Source of the DNA: Selaginella moellendorffii
Lineage: Eukaryota > Streptophyta > Lycopodiopsida > Selaginellales > Selaginellaceae
Reading direction: 5' to 3'
Length of the DNA stretch: 64,000 nucleotides
NCBI RefSeq assembly: GCF_000143415.4
Contig: NW_003314361.1
Span: forward strand, 584,883 to 648,882
The notes below the pieces were generated by a model. That model searched no databases. It saw nothing but the letters and a program-made list of their open reading frames with translations, and had not been told where the DNA came from. The stretch's first letter is position 1. Each line of letters opens with the position of its first letter. Position numbers and translations under genes: made by a program. Positions 12,434 to 22,095 of the stretch are shown piece by piece.

Positions 12434-14110
12434 ATGGACAATCGCGACCACTGCTTGCATTTGATCCAGTCTTGCGGCAATCTCTCCGCGGCGCTAGATC
12501 TCCACCAGCGATTGATCCAATCCAGCTTGTATCGCGACGACGATGTCTACCTCCTCAACAAGCTCATCGAGATGTACGCTGCCTGTGGCAGCGTGGAGCA
12601 CGCCCGGAGCGTCTTCGATGAGATTCCCACGAAGAATGCCTTCTCCTGGGATCTCCTCCTCCTCGCCTATGCCCGGAATGGGCATATCAAGCAAGCGCAG
12701 CGCATTTTCGACGCAATGCCACACAGGAATCGAATCTCTTGCACTGTTCTTCTCGACGCCTATGCCCGGGAGGGCGATCTTTCCCAAGCCAAGAAGATTT
12801 TTGATTCGATTCCAGAGAAGGATTTGGTTTCCTGTAATGCCATGATCTCGGGATATGCCCAGAACGGGTATCTGGAGGAATCTAGGCTGTTGTTTGGTTC
12901 CATGCCGCAGAGAGACATTGTTTCATGGACTTGCATGATTTACGCTTATTCCCAGTGCGGTAATTTTCAGGAAGCTAAGAACTCGTTTAACTATATGCCA
13001 GAATACAACTTGGTATCCTTGAATGCAATGTTGTCTGCATATGCCAATGGCGGGCATCTTGGTGACACGAAGCGATTCTTTGCACGTATGCCGGCGACGA
13101 ATCTATTGTCTTGGAACTCGCTGCTGCATGCATACGTGAATGGTGGCAGCGAAGTTCAAGCTTGCAAAGTCTTTGAATCGATGCCGGAACAGGACATTGT
13201 TTCATGGACTACCTTGTTGAGCGTATACTCCCGCACTGGGAATAAGCTGGAGGCTGAAACTCTCTACAACAAAATGCCTCATTGGGATCTAGCTTCGTCC
13301 ACAGAAATGCTGAATCTGTTCTCATCCAAAGCTGATTTTGAAGGCTTGCAAAGACTTCTATCCCAGATGCCCATGCTTGATCTTGCAACGTGGAGTTCCA
13401 TGCTTGTGGCTTATGCCCGAAAGGGTCATCTCGAGGAAGCTAAGTTCGTGTTTGATTCGATGCCTTTCAAGGATCTAGTTTGCTGGAATGCCTTACTCAG
13501 TGCATATGCACAGCAAGGAGATTTAACCCAATGCAAGGATTTGTTCGATCAAATGGAGCGCAAAGATGAATTTTCATGGACTACCCTGCTTGCTGCGTAT
13601 GCCCAGAATGGAAACTTGCAACTATCAAAGAGATTGTTTGATGAAATGCCTGTGAGTGACACAGTGTCATGGACATCTATGGTGGCTGCCTTTACGCAAA
13701 ACGCAACACCTCGAGATGCATTGAGTACATATTACAATGCAAACATGGTTGATAGATGTAGCTCTTCTGTGTTCGCATCGGTACTAATCGCTTATAGCGC
13801 TTTAGGAAAGCTGGAGAGTGTATATAGTTGCTTTAGATCTTTAACTCTAGACTATGGTGTGACACCCAGTTTTGAGCATTTTAGTTGCATGATCGATGTG
13901 CTAGCTCGTTCATCTGAGCTTGAGCAAGCCAAAGACCTCATACACAACATGCCTTACACTCCACATATTCTAGATTGGAGGTGTTTTCTTGCTGCTTGTA
14001 GATACCAAAGTGATATTGGATCCGCTGAAACAGCTGTTCATCATCTCATCCAATCTAAAATGAATGATGGGTCAAGCTACATTATGTTTGCAAACATGCT
14101 TGCAAATTAA
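12434..14110 (+). CDS. intronless pentatricopeptide repeat (PPR) protein
   Basis: PPR proteins bind organellar RNA, each roughly 31-35-residue helical hairpin reading one base. This 558-residue ORF has no intron and is filled with repeats of the kind CNAMISGYAQNGYLEESR and SWTTLLSVYSRTGNKLEA, many only about 31 residues long (S-type), from about residue 40 to 440. Near the C-terminus, PSFEHFSCMIDVLARSSELEQA and DWRCFLAACRYQSDIGSAE resemble the E-region of PLS-class PPR proteins; there is no DYW deaminase domain. No strong targeting peptide is evident at the start. It begins 84 bp after the PAO stop on the same strand, which is tight but compatible with separate transcripts. The RNA target cannot be read reliably by eye. 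Confidence 0.92.
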   Translation: MDNRDHCLHLIQSCGNLSAALDLHQRLIQSSLYRDDDVYLLNKLIEMYAACGSVEHARSVFDEIPTKNAFSWDLLLLAYARNGHIKQAQRIFDAMPHRNRISCTVLLDAYAREGDLSQAKKIFDSIPEKDLVSCNAMISGYAQNGYLEESRLLFGSMPQRDIVSWTCMIYAYSQCGNFQEAKNSFNYMPEYNLVSLNAMLSAYANGGHLGDTKRFFARMPATNLLSWNSLLHAYVNGGSEVQACKVFESMPEQDIVSWTTLLSVYSRTGNKLEAETLYNKMPHWDLASSTEMLNLFSSKADFEGLQRLLSQMPMLDLATWSSMLVAYARKGHLEEAKFVFDSMPFKDLVCWNALLSAYAQQGDLTQCKDLFDQMERKDEFSWTTLLAAYAQNGNLQLSKRLFDEMPVSDTVSWTSMVAAFTQNATPRDALSTYYNANMVDRCSSSVFASVLIAYSALGKLESVYSCFRSLTLDYGVTPSFEHFSCMIDVLARSSELEQAKDLIHNMPYTPHILDWRCFLAACRYQSDIGSAETAVHHLIQSKMNDGSSYIMFANMLAN

Positions 14111-14164
14111 GATAGGACTTGCTTAATATTGCGTGCAACAACGTTTTGTTTGCTTAATAGTAGT

Positions 14165-15615
14165 GTTATTTCTATTTATTAATCCAATTAATCAATGGAA
14201 GTTTATAATTATAAACATGTTTATAATTTATAAACACAAAATTAATTTTATTGAATATCAGGTAAAATAAACTAAAAATATTAAAAAGTGTGTAGGAAAG
14301 TTTAAAAATTATAAACATCTTTATAAATTATAAATAAAAAATTAATCTAAATAAATAGCAACCTTTAGATGTTAGAATATCCTAGAATATCCAATTATAT
14401 TTTAGGTATATTCATTACTGCCCAGTTTTGCCTAAACACGCTAGGAATTGACTTCAAATTTTTGCTGTAAGGGATTACTTTTTAGAGGTACTTAAAATAA
14501 TTTTAATTTTAATTTATTAATCCAATTGAAGTTTATAATTATAAACATGCTTAAAATATATTAAAAATATTCAATAAAATAAACTTAAATATACTAGGAA
14601 GTGTTTTGGAAAGTTTATAAATTATAAACATGTGCATAAATTATGAATACAAGATTAATCTAAATGAATAACAACCAATAGATGGTAGAATATCCTAGAA
14701 TATCCTAGAATATCCAAGAATATTTTAAGTATATCCACTACCATCCTAGTTCCCTTACTAAGAAAAAAAATCAACTTTTTATAACTATAAAAAAATTTGT
14801 TGATAATTTTGAGTTATTAGAATTTGTTATGAAATTAATAAAGCTACCATGGAAGAGAAAAAATTATAGAAACTGATTTTAGAAAAGTAATTGTCAAATT
14901 ATAATTAGATTTATACAACTTTCTAGTATAACAACTATGAATGACAAAAGTTAAAACAATTAAATTTATTGTGTATTTGGTCTTCTTAACATGACATTCT
15001 TTGATGTGGTATTTCTAAAGACACAACATTCTAGTGGCACAGTAATATTAGTGGCTTACAAATACTATTTTTTATTATCACTAATATTAATTATAAAGTT
15101 ATGCTCAACACACTGTTATTAGTAACTAACCAAATGATGAACTTATATGTTTGAAGGACAAATGTACATCAAACTGTAGAATGTTAGCTTCCTCAATATA
15201 TTTTTAAATAGTTTATATAATTAGTCAAAAGTTTTGACTTGAAGAAAATGTCTTTCTGTTTAAATAAGGATCCCAGTATTGGGACTATAAAACTCCATTT
15301 GAAATAGATAAAGTGAATTTATATGTTATTGTTCCTAAGATTTATTCTCATGTTAATTAGTGTTATTCTTACTTATTAATCCAATTGATCAAATAAAGTT
15401 TGTAATTTATAAACACAAGATTAATCTTATTGCATATCAATCATTAGATGATAGAATTAAAAAGAATATATGAAAAAGGGTTTTAAAAAGTTTATAAATT
15501 ATAAGCATTTTTATAAATTATAAATACAACATTAATCTAAATAAATAACAATCGTTAGATGGTTAAATATCCTAAAATATCCAAATATATCCTAGGTATA
15601 TTCACTATCATCCCC
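14165..15615. repeat. AT-rich block with three related dispersed repeats
   Basis: No gene is seen between 14111 and 15762. Three diverged copies of one 230-260 bp sequence lie at about 14171-14420, 14512-14755 and 15366-15615 in the same orientation. Each starts near TTATTAATCCAATT, contains a self-complementary core (GTTTATAATTATAAAC-like, able to form a hairpin), has an ATTAATCTAAATAAATA segment, and ends with AGAATATCCTAGAATATCC followed by a TATTCACTA-like sequence. They look like copies of a short non-autonomous element; clear terminal inverted repeats or target duplications were not identified. Confidence 0.75.
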
Positions 15616-15762
15616 CTTAAGCAAACCAAGAAAAAACAATATGGTTAGTCTCTCTTGAAGTCACTAAATTTCCAAAATGCCAACTCATGTATTTAGCATG
15701 GTTTAGGATGACTCTAAAGAATAATCTCTTTCATCCCAAATACCAACTTGTTTATAACTTTG

Positions 15763-17125
15763 TCAAGGATTCATGAGCGTGGAATCGCCCAAGAGTCTGT
15801 CCATAGCATCGTCTCTCAAAGACACATACGCAGCAACGCTGCCCTCGTCTCTCCCTGGGAAGTAGTACATCCTCCCATCGTTTGGGACCGCCACAGCTGC
15901 CATCCCCACCGGCTTGCCGAATCCAAAGTCCTCGTACACCGGGAAGTAGAACGAGCTCCCCACAATCACGTCATTCTTGGTTAAAGTCAAGCCAATTCGG
16001 TGCTGCTCGTCCGACGCAAGCATCTCCACGAGCTCGCAGAATCGCGTAGCCTGCTGTTCAGTGAATTCCTGGATCGTTTTTCTAAGCAGTGCCAGTCCAT
16101 CACGGCCTACTTGAGAAGCTGGCAGTGGAGTAGTGCCGATAATGAGAGCGCCCTGGCCTCCGTAACCCGGATCCAGCCACCGGAACCTCTTGCGGCAATT
16201 CACCGCAAAGAACATGGCTGTGGACCCATGAAGCTGGCGAGCGACAGTGATCTTCTCCCACAAGTGAGCCGTCAGGAGCTGGAAGGTTGTAAATCCGGGA
16301 TCTTTTTCCTTGAGCCTTGCGAGAACTTCCGCCTTGAACACGAAGCATCTGTTGCTATACTTTGTTGGATCTTCTAGTGTGGCAGACAGCACTGCTTGCT
16401 TTGGAGCCCGCCTCAAGTAGTGTGGAATCTCGAGCTTGTCAAGTGTCGGACGAGGAGGAAGAACTTTGATCGGCTGGTCGCTCCAGACTGGTAACAGTGA
16501 TATCTCTTGTCCACGGCAAACTTCCGCCCAGGATTTCCAGAAGTGCCATGCACTCGTCCCATCCATCACCTGGTGATTAAACTTGATCGAGATGCACAGA
16601 CCACCGCAAGAGAATCGAGTAGCCTGCAAAGCAAAAGGAAAAGAGTTTTTCCCTGGTGATGGAAAAATGGAAATTTGGTACCTGGATGAAGAGGAGAGGG
16701 GCGTCTGAAGGCCAGGGCCAGTTGAGAACATGCCCGGCAGTCTGCGCCAAGCTCGATAGATCCTCGTCAGGAAGCTGGAAATCACCATCGCTGTAGCTCA
16801 GATCCCCGAGCCCAACGTCGGAGCTGGCTCTGATAAACATGATGCCGTCGCCGTTACAGTCCACCTCCATGAGATCATCTTCTCGGACAACGAGACGTCC
16901 TCCGACAAGATAGAAGGCCCCCAGTGCTTTGCGAAGGCCGGCCTTGAGCCTCACTATTAGCGCATCAAAACAAGCACCTTCCTTGACTGAAGGACGCTCG
17001 AAAAAGAGAAACCGAGTGCGATACTGTACCTCCCAGGCGAAGTGAGCTAACGGCGAGAGAAGAGCCTTGCCGGGCTTGTTGATCTCCGGAGGAACCAAGC
17101 AGATCTCTTCCACCTCCACCTTCAT
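15763..17125 (-). CDS. BAHD-family acyltransferase
   Basis: BAHD enzymes transfer an acyl group from a CoA thioester to an alcohol or amine in plant secondary metabolism, usually in the cytosol. Two exons, 17125-16682 and 16623-15763, give 434 residues, the normal family length, with the intron at the position common in BAHD genes. The catalytic HxxxD motif is present as HQVMDG just after the intron; the structural DFGWG motif is present as DFGFGKP. The N-terminal half carries ALGAFYLVGGRLVV, a typical BAHD block. The start is ATG 17125; the TTG two codons upstream is not used. Substrate class cannot be assigned; hydroxycinnamoyl transferases are the commonest relatives. Confidence 0.92.
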
Positions 17126-17260
17126 TCCCAAAAGCGTCGAGAACGAAAACTTCTCCTAGTCAAAACCCTGAAGTGATGGAAAAAAAGGCGGCTCGTCAAC
17201 AACAAACCTTCTTAGTGGCAGGACACAAGGATCAAATGTTTCATTAAATGGAAAAAACTA

Positions 17261-18703
17261 TTACCCGTTCTGGTGAGTCCTAGAGCCATCCCCATTCATT
17301 GCCGCAATGATCGAGAGAGAAATGCTTTTGAGGCTCTGGCGAGTGTTGTACCTCTTTCGCTTCTTGAACGGTTGTTTTTCGGCAGAGGATTGATCCACCA
17401 CAACCTCCTCCAACTTGGATAGCTCGGCCTCCGGAAGAACACAGTCCTCCTCCACCTTCGATACTTCGGCCTCCGGAAGAACACAGTCCTTCACCTTGGA
17501 TACCTCGGCCTCCGGAAGAACACAGTCCTTCACCTTGGATACCTCGGCCTCCGGTAGAACACAGTCCTCCTCCACCTTGGATACCACGGCCTCCGGAAGT
17601 ACACAGTCCTCCTCGGTTACCAGAGGATCCCAGACGTTTGGTACGTCAAACAGTGGCTTTTCCACCGTCTCAATAGTGATGGCTGCCTTGTACGTGTTTT
17701 TCCTTGTGTATCCGTGCAAAAGTACCGAGCTGTGTTGTTGAAATGAAGTTTGTGAAGCAAAGAAAAGTTGAAAACAAGAGGGAGACACTACTTACTTGCA
17801 GTTTTTGGAGATGGCAGCTCTTGCCTGGTCCATCGTAAGCCCGAACAGCGTTGCCAGGTTTGCCGCGTCGTTGGGTCCCCGGATCTCGCAAGCGTTTCGG
17901 GCACCACTGCTTAAGATGATGTTACGACCGCGTGTCATAGTCACGAGCGTCTGGATATCGAGATGATGCCAGAATGAGAAGAGAAAAAAACACACACTCC
18001 TTACTTGAGTGTTTATGAACAGCTCTTTTCTTGCGTTTGGATCATCCAGAGCGGGGGCATACACGATCTCAAAGAAAACTCCTCGCTGTTAGAAAAGGCA
18101 ACGTGAGTTCTTCAAAGGACTAAAGCTAGGAAATGGAAAAACTATCTCACCTCTATAGCCGCATCTGTCAAGGCAGAAGATTTGATCCTGAAAGACAACT
18201 TCTGGGACAAATTCAAGCTTATCACATCAACCTGGAAAAAAAGAATCACGATCCAAGAGACAAAAAAAAATAGAAGAAAGGTCGAAAGTTCTCATTCTTA
18301 CCTCCATGGTCGTGCAAGCTTGAGCAAACGATTGCTGGCTCATCGGCTGGACAGCAACCACATCATACGACTGAAGCACGGGATTGGAAGGATTGAGAGC
18401 CGCCGCTTGCACTTGATCCACCACCACGACGCTGATTCTCGAGTACTGCCGGAATGGGATCTTGTTGGAGACTCCCAGGAGGCGGCGATGGAACTTCGTA
18501 GACTCACAAACCCCAGGCAATGCGGCGAGGAGCACATCGGGCTTGATTGGCCGCAGCTTGCAGCGATCCGACTCGTGCATCACGGCCTTGACAATGTGAG
18601 GAATGGCGACGCCGGTGTATCCCAGCTGCAATGCCATGGCCAGCGCCTCCCGCCTCGGCTGCTCATTGCCGCCATCGCCGCAAACGTTAAGATCGAAGAA
18701 CAT
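17261..18703 (-). CDS. RPP30: RNase P/MRP protein subunit p30 (RPP30) with repeat tail
   Basis: RPP30 is a TIM-barrel-like protein of nuclear RNase P/MRP, which trims tRNA 5' leaders and processes rRNA. Five in-phase exons (18703-18302, 18231-18151, 18085-18005, 17950-17796, 17729-17261) give 395 residues. Family blocks are MFFDLNVCGD at the start, GYTGVAIPHIV, RRLLGVSNKIPF, YDVVAVQP, RGVFFEIVYAPAL, GRNIILSSGARNACEIRGP and NDAANLATLFGLTMDQA. After the conserved core, the last exon adds an unusual tail: five near-perfect copies of a 13-14 residue unit, consensus CVLPEAEVSKVEED, then a basic segment KKRKRYNTRQSLK that could act as a nuclear localisation signal. The tail replaces the short Lys-rich end of other RPP30 proteins. 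Confidence 0.9.
17400..17615 (-). repeat. five-copy in-frame minisatellite in the RPP30 tail
   Basis: Tandem units of 39-42 bp, each encoding a variant of CVLPEAEVSKV. The first and last copies have diverged most (EAVVSKV, EAELSKL); the middle copies are nearly identical, a sign of recent unequal exchange. The lengths are multiples of three, so the reading frame is kept. Confidence 0.9.
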
Positions 18704-20166
18704 AGAAACCCTAAAATAAATAGGTCTCTTTTGAGAGAACAAAAAAAAGTTTTGTCACTTTTTGAAAGGAAAGAACTTTAGCTGAAAGTTTGTGTTTTAT
18801 GCTTGCTTGTATCACTGTTGCAAAGACATCATCTTCTAGCAATTGCCGAGCCCAATCCTGGTAGTGATTCCAATCCTTCTTTGCCTCTAGCAGGTACACA
18901 AACTGCTGCCACGGCTTCCAGTTTTGATTCAACCTCAGTATCGCTCATGTTCCACGCAAAAACGATTCCATACTCTCGGGATCTTGTTCCGTTACACGAA
19001 CCATGGAGCACTGCGTCTTCCATGCGACTGCTCCATCCATCCCCAAGAGAAACTCCATAAAACCAAGAACTCGGCAGCTATTGTCACTGTGGTGTCACCA
19101 CCATGTCTAGAGCTGCTTGTCTTCCCAGTCTTCTGTGATTGTTTGGAGTTGATCCAAACTCCTTGGCCACTCTCCGGCGAATTCCCATGCTATATCTGCA
19201 TTCATCAATAAGAGTGTTGGGCTGACCCCCTTTCCAAGGTTTCGATTGAAGTGTTTTGTGCTCTTCTCGAGGCCCCATGAATCTCTGACCTAATTGGGTG
19301 GATGAAGGAGCTTTCATTTTGTCGAAACAGTGGTGATTGACTGATTTTTGTCGCTGTTGTTGCAATCACAAACGCACCGCTCGAAATATTGCAAACAAAA
19401 CCGGAAAACTACGATGATTGATTGAAGCAGACAAAGGAGTTTCAATGTGTACAATTATTGTGGCAAAGTTGTTAACCCAAGCCGGTTTAAGCGAATATGG
19501 ACTCTGGTGATCCTCAGCCATTACAAAGGCTACTGTGCATTTGCAATCTTTTGAGCATAAAAAATAGAGAAATAGGAGCAGACAATGTGCATGTGAGGTT
19601 ACCACTGTTGTGTTGATGAATCTTAACCATCAATCCGGATTATCACAGCTTTCCTTTTCCGTTCATCTGGATTCTTGATGCATTTGCCGGGTTTTTAAGC
19701 ATCAGCATACATGACTCAACTTGAAGCCTACATCAGGTTTATTTGAGTTTCATGGCTCTTTTGATCTTTTAATTAGTGAGGATTAAAGTGTGTAAATTAG
19801 ATTCAAAGGAACATTAGACAATTACTTCAAGCTTCTAATATATACACTCCACTTTATTTATTTTTATACTTCATCCTAAAATGAATAATTTTATTCCAAA
19901 AGTTCAAAAGATCTTAACAAAAATGGATAATGTCCAAAATTTAATCATATGAACAAACAGAAAATAAATCACTGTGTTAGAGTGTTATAAAAAATCATTA
20001 TGGGTGTTGGCCACAGTGCCACGAATTTGTTTAAAAGTAAATATTTTTCATAAAATTTTAATGAACTTTTATTAGAAAACTTTAAAGCGAGAACTTAAAT
20101 CTAAGCTGTCTTGTTAATACAACATTTAGTTAGAATGCTATTAATTCTAAATTCCAAGTTTTAAAT
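18704..20166. other. gene-poor spacer, possible minus-strand exon near 18790-18935
   Basis: No complete gene is supported. On the minus strand a stretch at about 18932-18790 reads WKPWQQFVYLLEAKKDWNHY and onward, which looks protein-like, but no start codon, splice partners or family were identified. From about 19720 the sequence turns AT-rich with nothing recognisable. Confidence 0.3.
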
Positions 20167-21370
20167 TTAAGCTAAACTTGGTTTATGACACTTTCTATTT
20201 CCTACGCTGCTGAATAAATACTTTTGTTGGGTGCTCCGGATCTGACTGAAAAGCAGATCTAGCAACATCCTCCTCTTCCTCCGAGCCTCCAAAAGATTGA
20301 GTCTTATAAGTTCCAAGCAGACACTGGCAGTTGACAATATCAGGGGAGAAAAGCATGCTAGTGTAAGTTCCCGAGCACCCTCAAAATGTCCAGCCTTGGC
20401 AAACACATCCACCATGCAACCGTAATGAAGCCTGCTCGGCTTCATGCCAAAGTCTCGTCTCAACGCACAGAACAAATCCCGACCAACAAACATACTCCCA
20501 GCGTGAGTGCAGCCGATGATCAAACAATGAAAACTAGTGTCATTTGCCACAACCCCTTCCATCCCCACTGCTCGAAACAGCTCTTCGACGTCCGCCAAAC
20601 ATCCTCTCTGAGCATAAGCAACAAGCATGGAGTTCCAGGAAACGACGCTCGGTTGCGGCATCTCGTCAAACAACCTCCTCGCCATTGCTACAAGTCCTTT
20701 GCAAGCGTAAGCCCAGAGCATAGCGTTCCAGGAAACGACATCCCGTTCCAGCATCGAAAGAAACAGTACCTTCGCTTCAAACAGCCACCCGTTGTCAGCG
20801 AAACCAGCCAGAAGCGTGTTCCAGGATATCATGTCCTGCGCCGGCATCTCATCACCAAAAACTTACTCCTCAACAAGCCCATTCTCAGCATTTGCACCGA
20901 GCATCGAGTTCCACGACACAAGGTTACGGCTCGTCATCGTATCGAATAGATACTTGGCCTCCTCGACAAATCCCTTCTGGGAGTACGTAGCTAGCATGGT
21001 ATTGAACGACACCAGGTTCCTGACTTCCATCGCCTCAAAAGCCCGCTTCGCCTAGTTCAGCTGCCCGCCGCGGGCATATCCCCCGAGGATCACATTCCTG
21101 GACACTGTATCCCACACAGGCATTCTCTCAAACAAAACCTTTGCCTCGTTGATCATCCCGTTCTGTACATAAACAGCCACCATGAAAACACGCTCTGCTG
21201 CGGCATGCCGTCGAAAAGTTTTCTACATTTGTACACCGCCAGCATCCCGACGCACGAAACCAGATTGTGCTGCGGCATGTCGTTGTACAAACGCTGGGCC
21301 TCCAGCAGACTCCCGCGGCATGCTCTGAAACAAATCTACACCTGCTCCGGCCATGATCAGGCAACCACAC
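20167..21370 (-). pseudogene. PPR pseudogene with stops and frameshifts
   Basis: The minus strand carries a run of PPR motifs in more than one frame. Upstream to downstream they include VYVQNGMINEAKVLFERMP, VSFNTMLATYSQKGFVEEAK, VSWNSMLGANAENGLVEE, then the open part from 20847 with ISWNTLLAGFADNGWLFEAK and VSWNSMLVAYAQRGCLADVE and an E-like end. A TAG stop interrupts the repeats near 21052. A length change near 20860 turns VEEAK into VEE-stop and shifts the frame, and the part beyond 21200 needs further frame changes. The downstream 226 codons are open but lack an N-terminus. I read it as a dead copy, related in style to the intact PPR gene at 12434. Confidence 0.88.
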
Positions 21371-21499
21371 AATGATTCTGTCGTAATTCTGGTAGATTAT
21401 ATTAATTTACTGTATTCTATATATATATATACATTTTTTGAAAAATAATTCATTAAATTGTTTTAGTGTTAAAATGCATTTAATTAACTATATGTGTTT

Positions 21500-22026
21500 T
21501 CATGTGAATAACCCAACATCGGAGAAGGTTGGTATTTTTTTCTTCGTGTCGGTTATAAGTAACGTACGAGCTATTATTGGTCGATTAAATATTGGGGGTG
21601 CTCCTGGAACATCTCCTCTCGCCCATACCCTGCGCATTATAACCTCGTCCCTCATCGTGTAGAAGTCGTTCAGATGCTCGAGATTGAAAACCTCATCCGG
21701 GAAATGAACAGAACGTGTGACCGTGGGCACCACACCTGTACAAATAAATAATCACTAACTTAAACAAGAAAAACAAAAAAAACAAAAAACAGAATACTGA
21801 ATTCAAAGTTACCTCTGAGTGCAGTCAGCAAAACTTGCTTGGCATTAGCCACACCTGTCTGATCAAGTGCATCCTGGTTCCAGAAAAACACAAGTACTGG
21901 ATCATCATCTGAAGCGCTGTGCAGGGCATCCAGGACATCTTTCTTTTTTTCTCCCTCGATTCCTTGTTGTGCAAGTTGGGAGGACAGCTCACAGTTTCTA
22001 CAGTGAAATACAGTAAATCCTACCAT
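21500..22026 (-). CDS. hypothetical 149-residue protein, two exons
   Basis: I do not recognise this protein. Exons 22026-21813 and 21735-21500 join in phase across a 77-bp GT-AG intron. It starts MVGFTVFHCRNCELSSQLAQ (a CRNC pair near the N-terminus), followed by a charged helix (GIEGEKKKDVLDALHSA), a hydrophobic strand DDPVLVFFWNQDAL, then after the intron SVHFPDEVFNLEHLNDFY and RVWARGDVPGAPP. No signal peptide or membrane segment is obvious. It lies 70 bp downstream of the DEX1-like pseudogene on the same strand and could be part of a longer broken gene, so its reality is only moderately supported. Confidence 0.45.
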
Positions 22027-22095
22027 CGATTCCTGTTAGAACACACGCACCTCAATCCGTATAGCCAACGCGCCATCAGCTAAGCTCCCGTAGCG

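Noticed and set aside
14171-15615. Organellar DNA insertion in the AT-rich block
   Set aside because: No plastid or mitochondrial gene sequence is recognisable; the AT-rich sequence is explained by three copies of one repeat.
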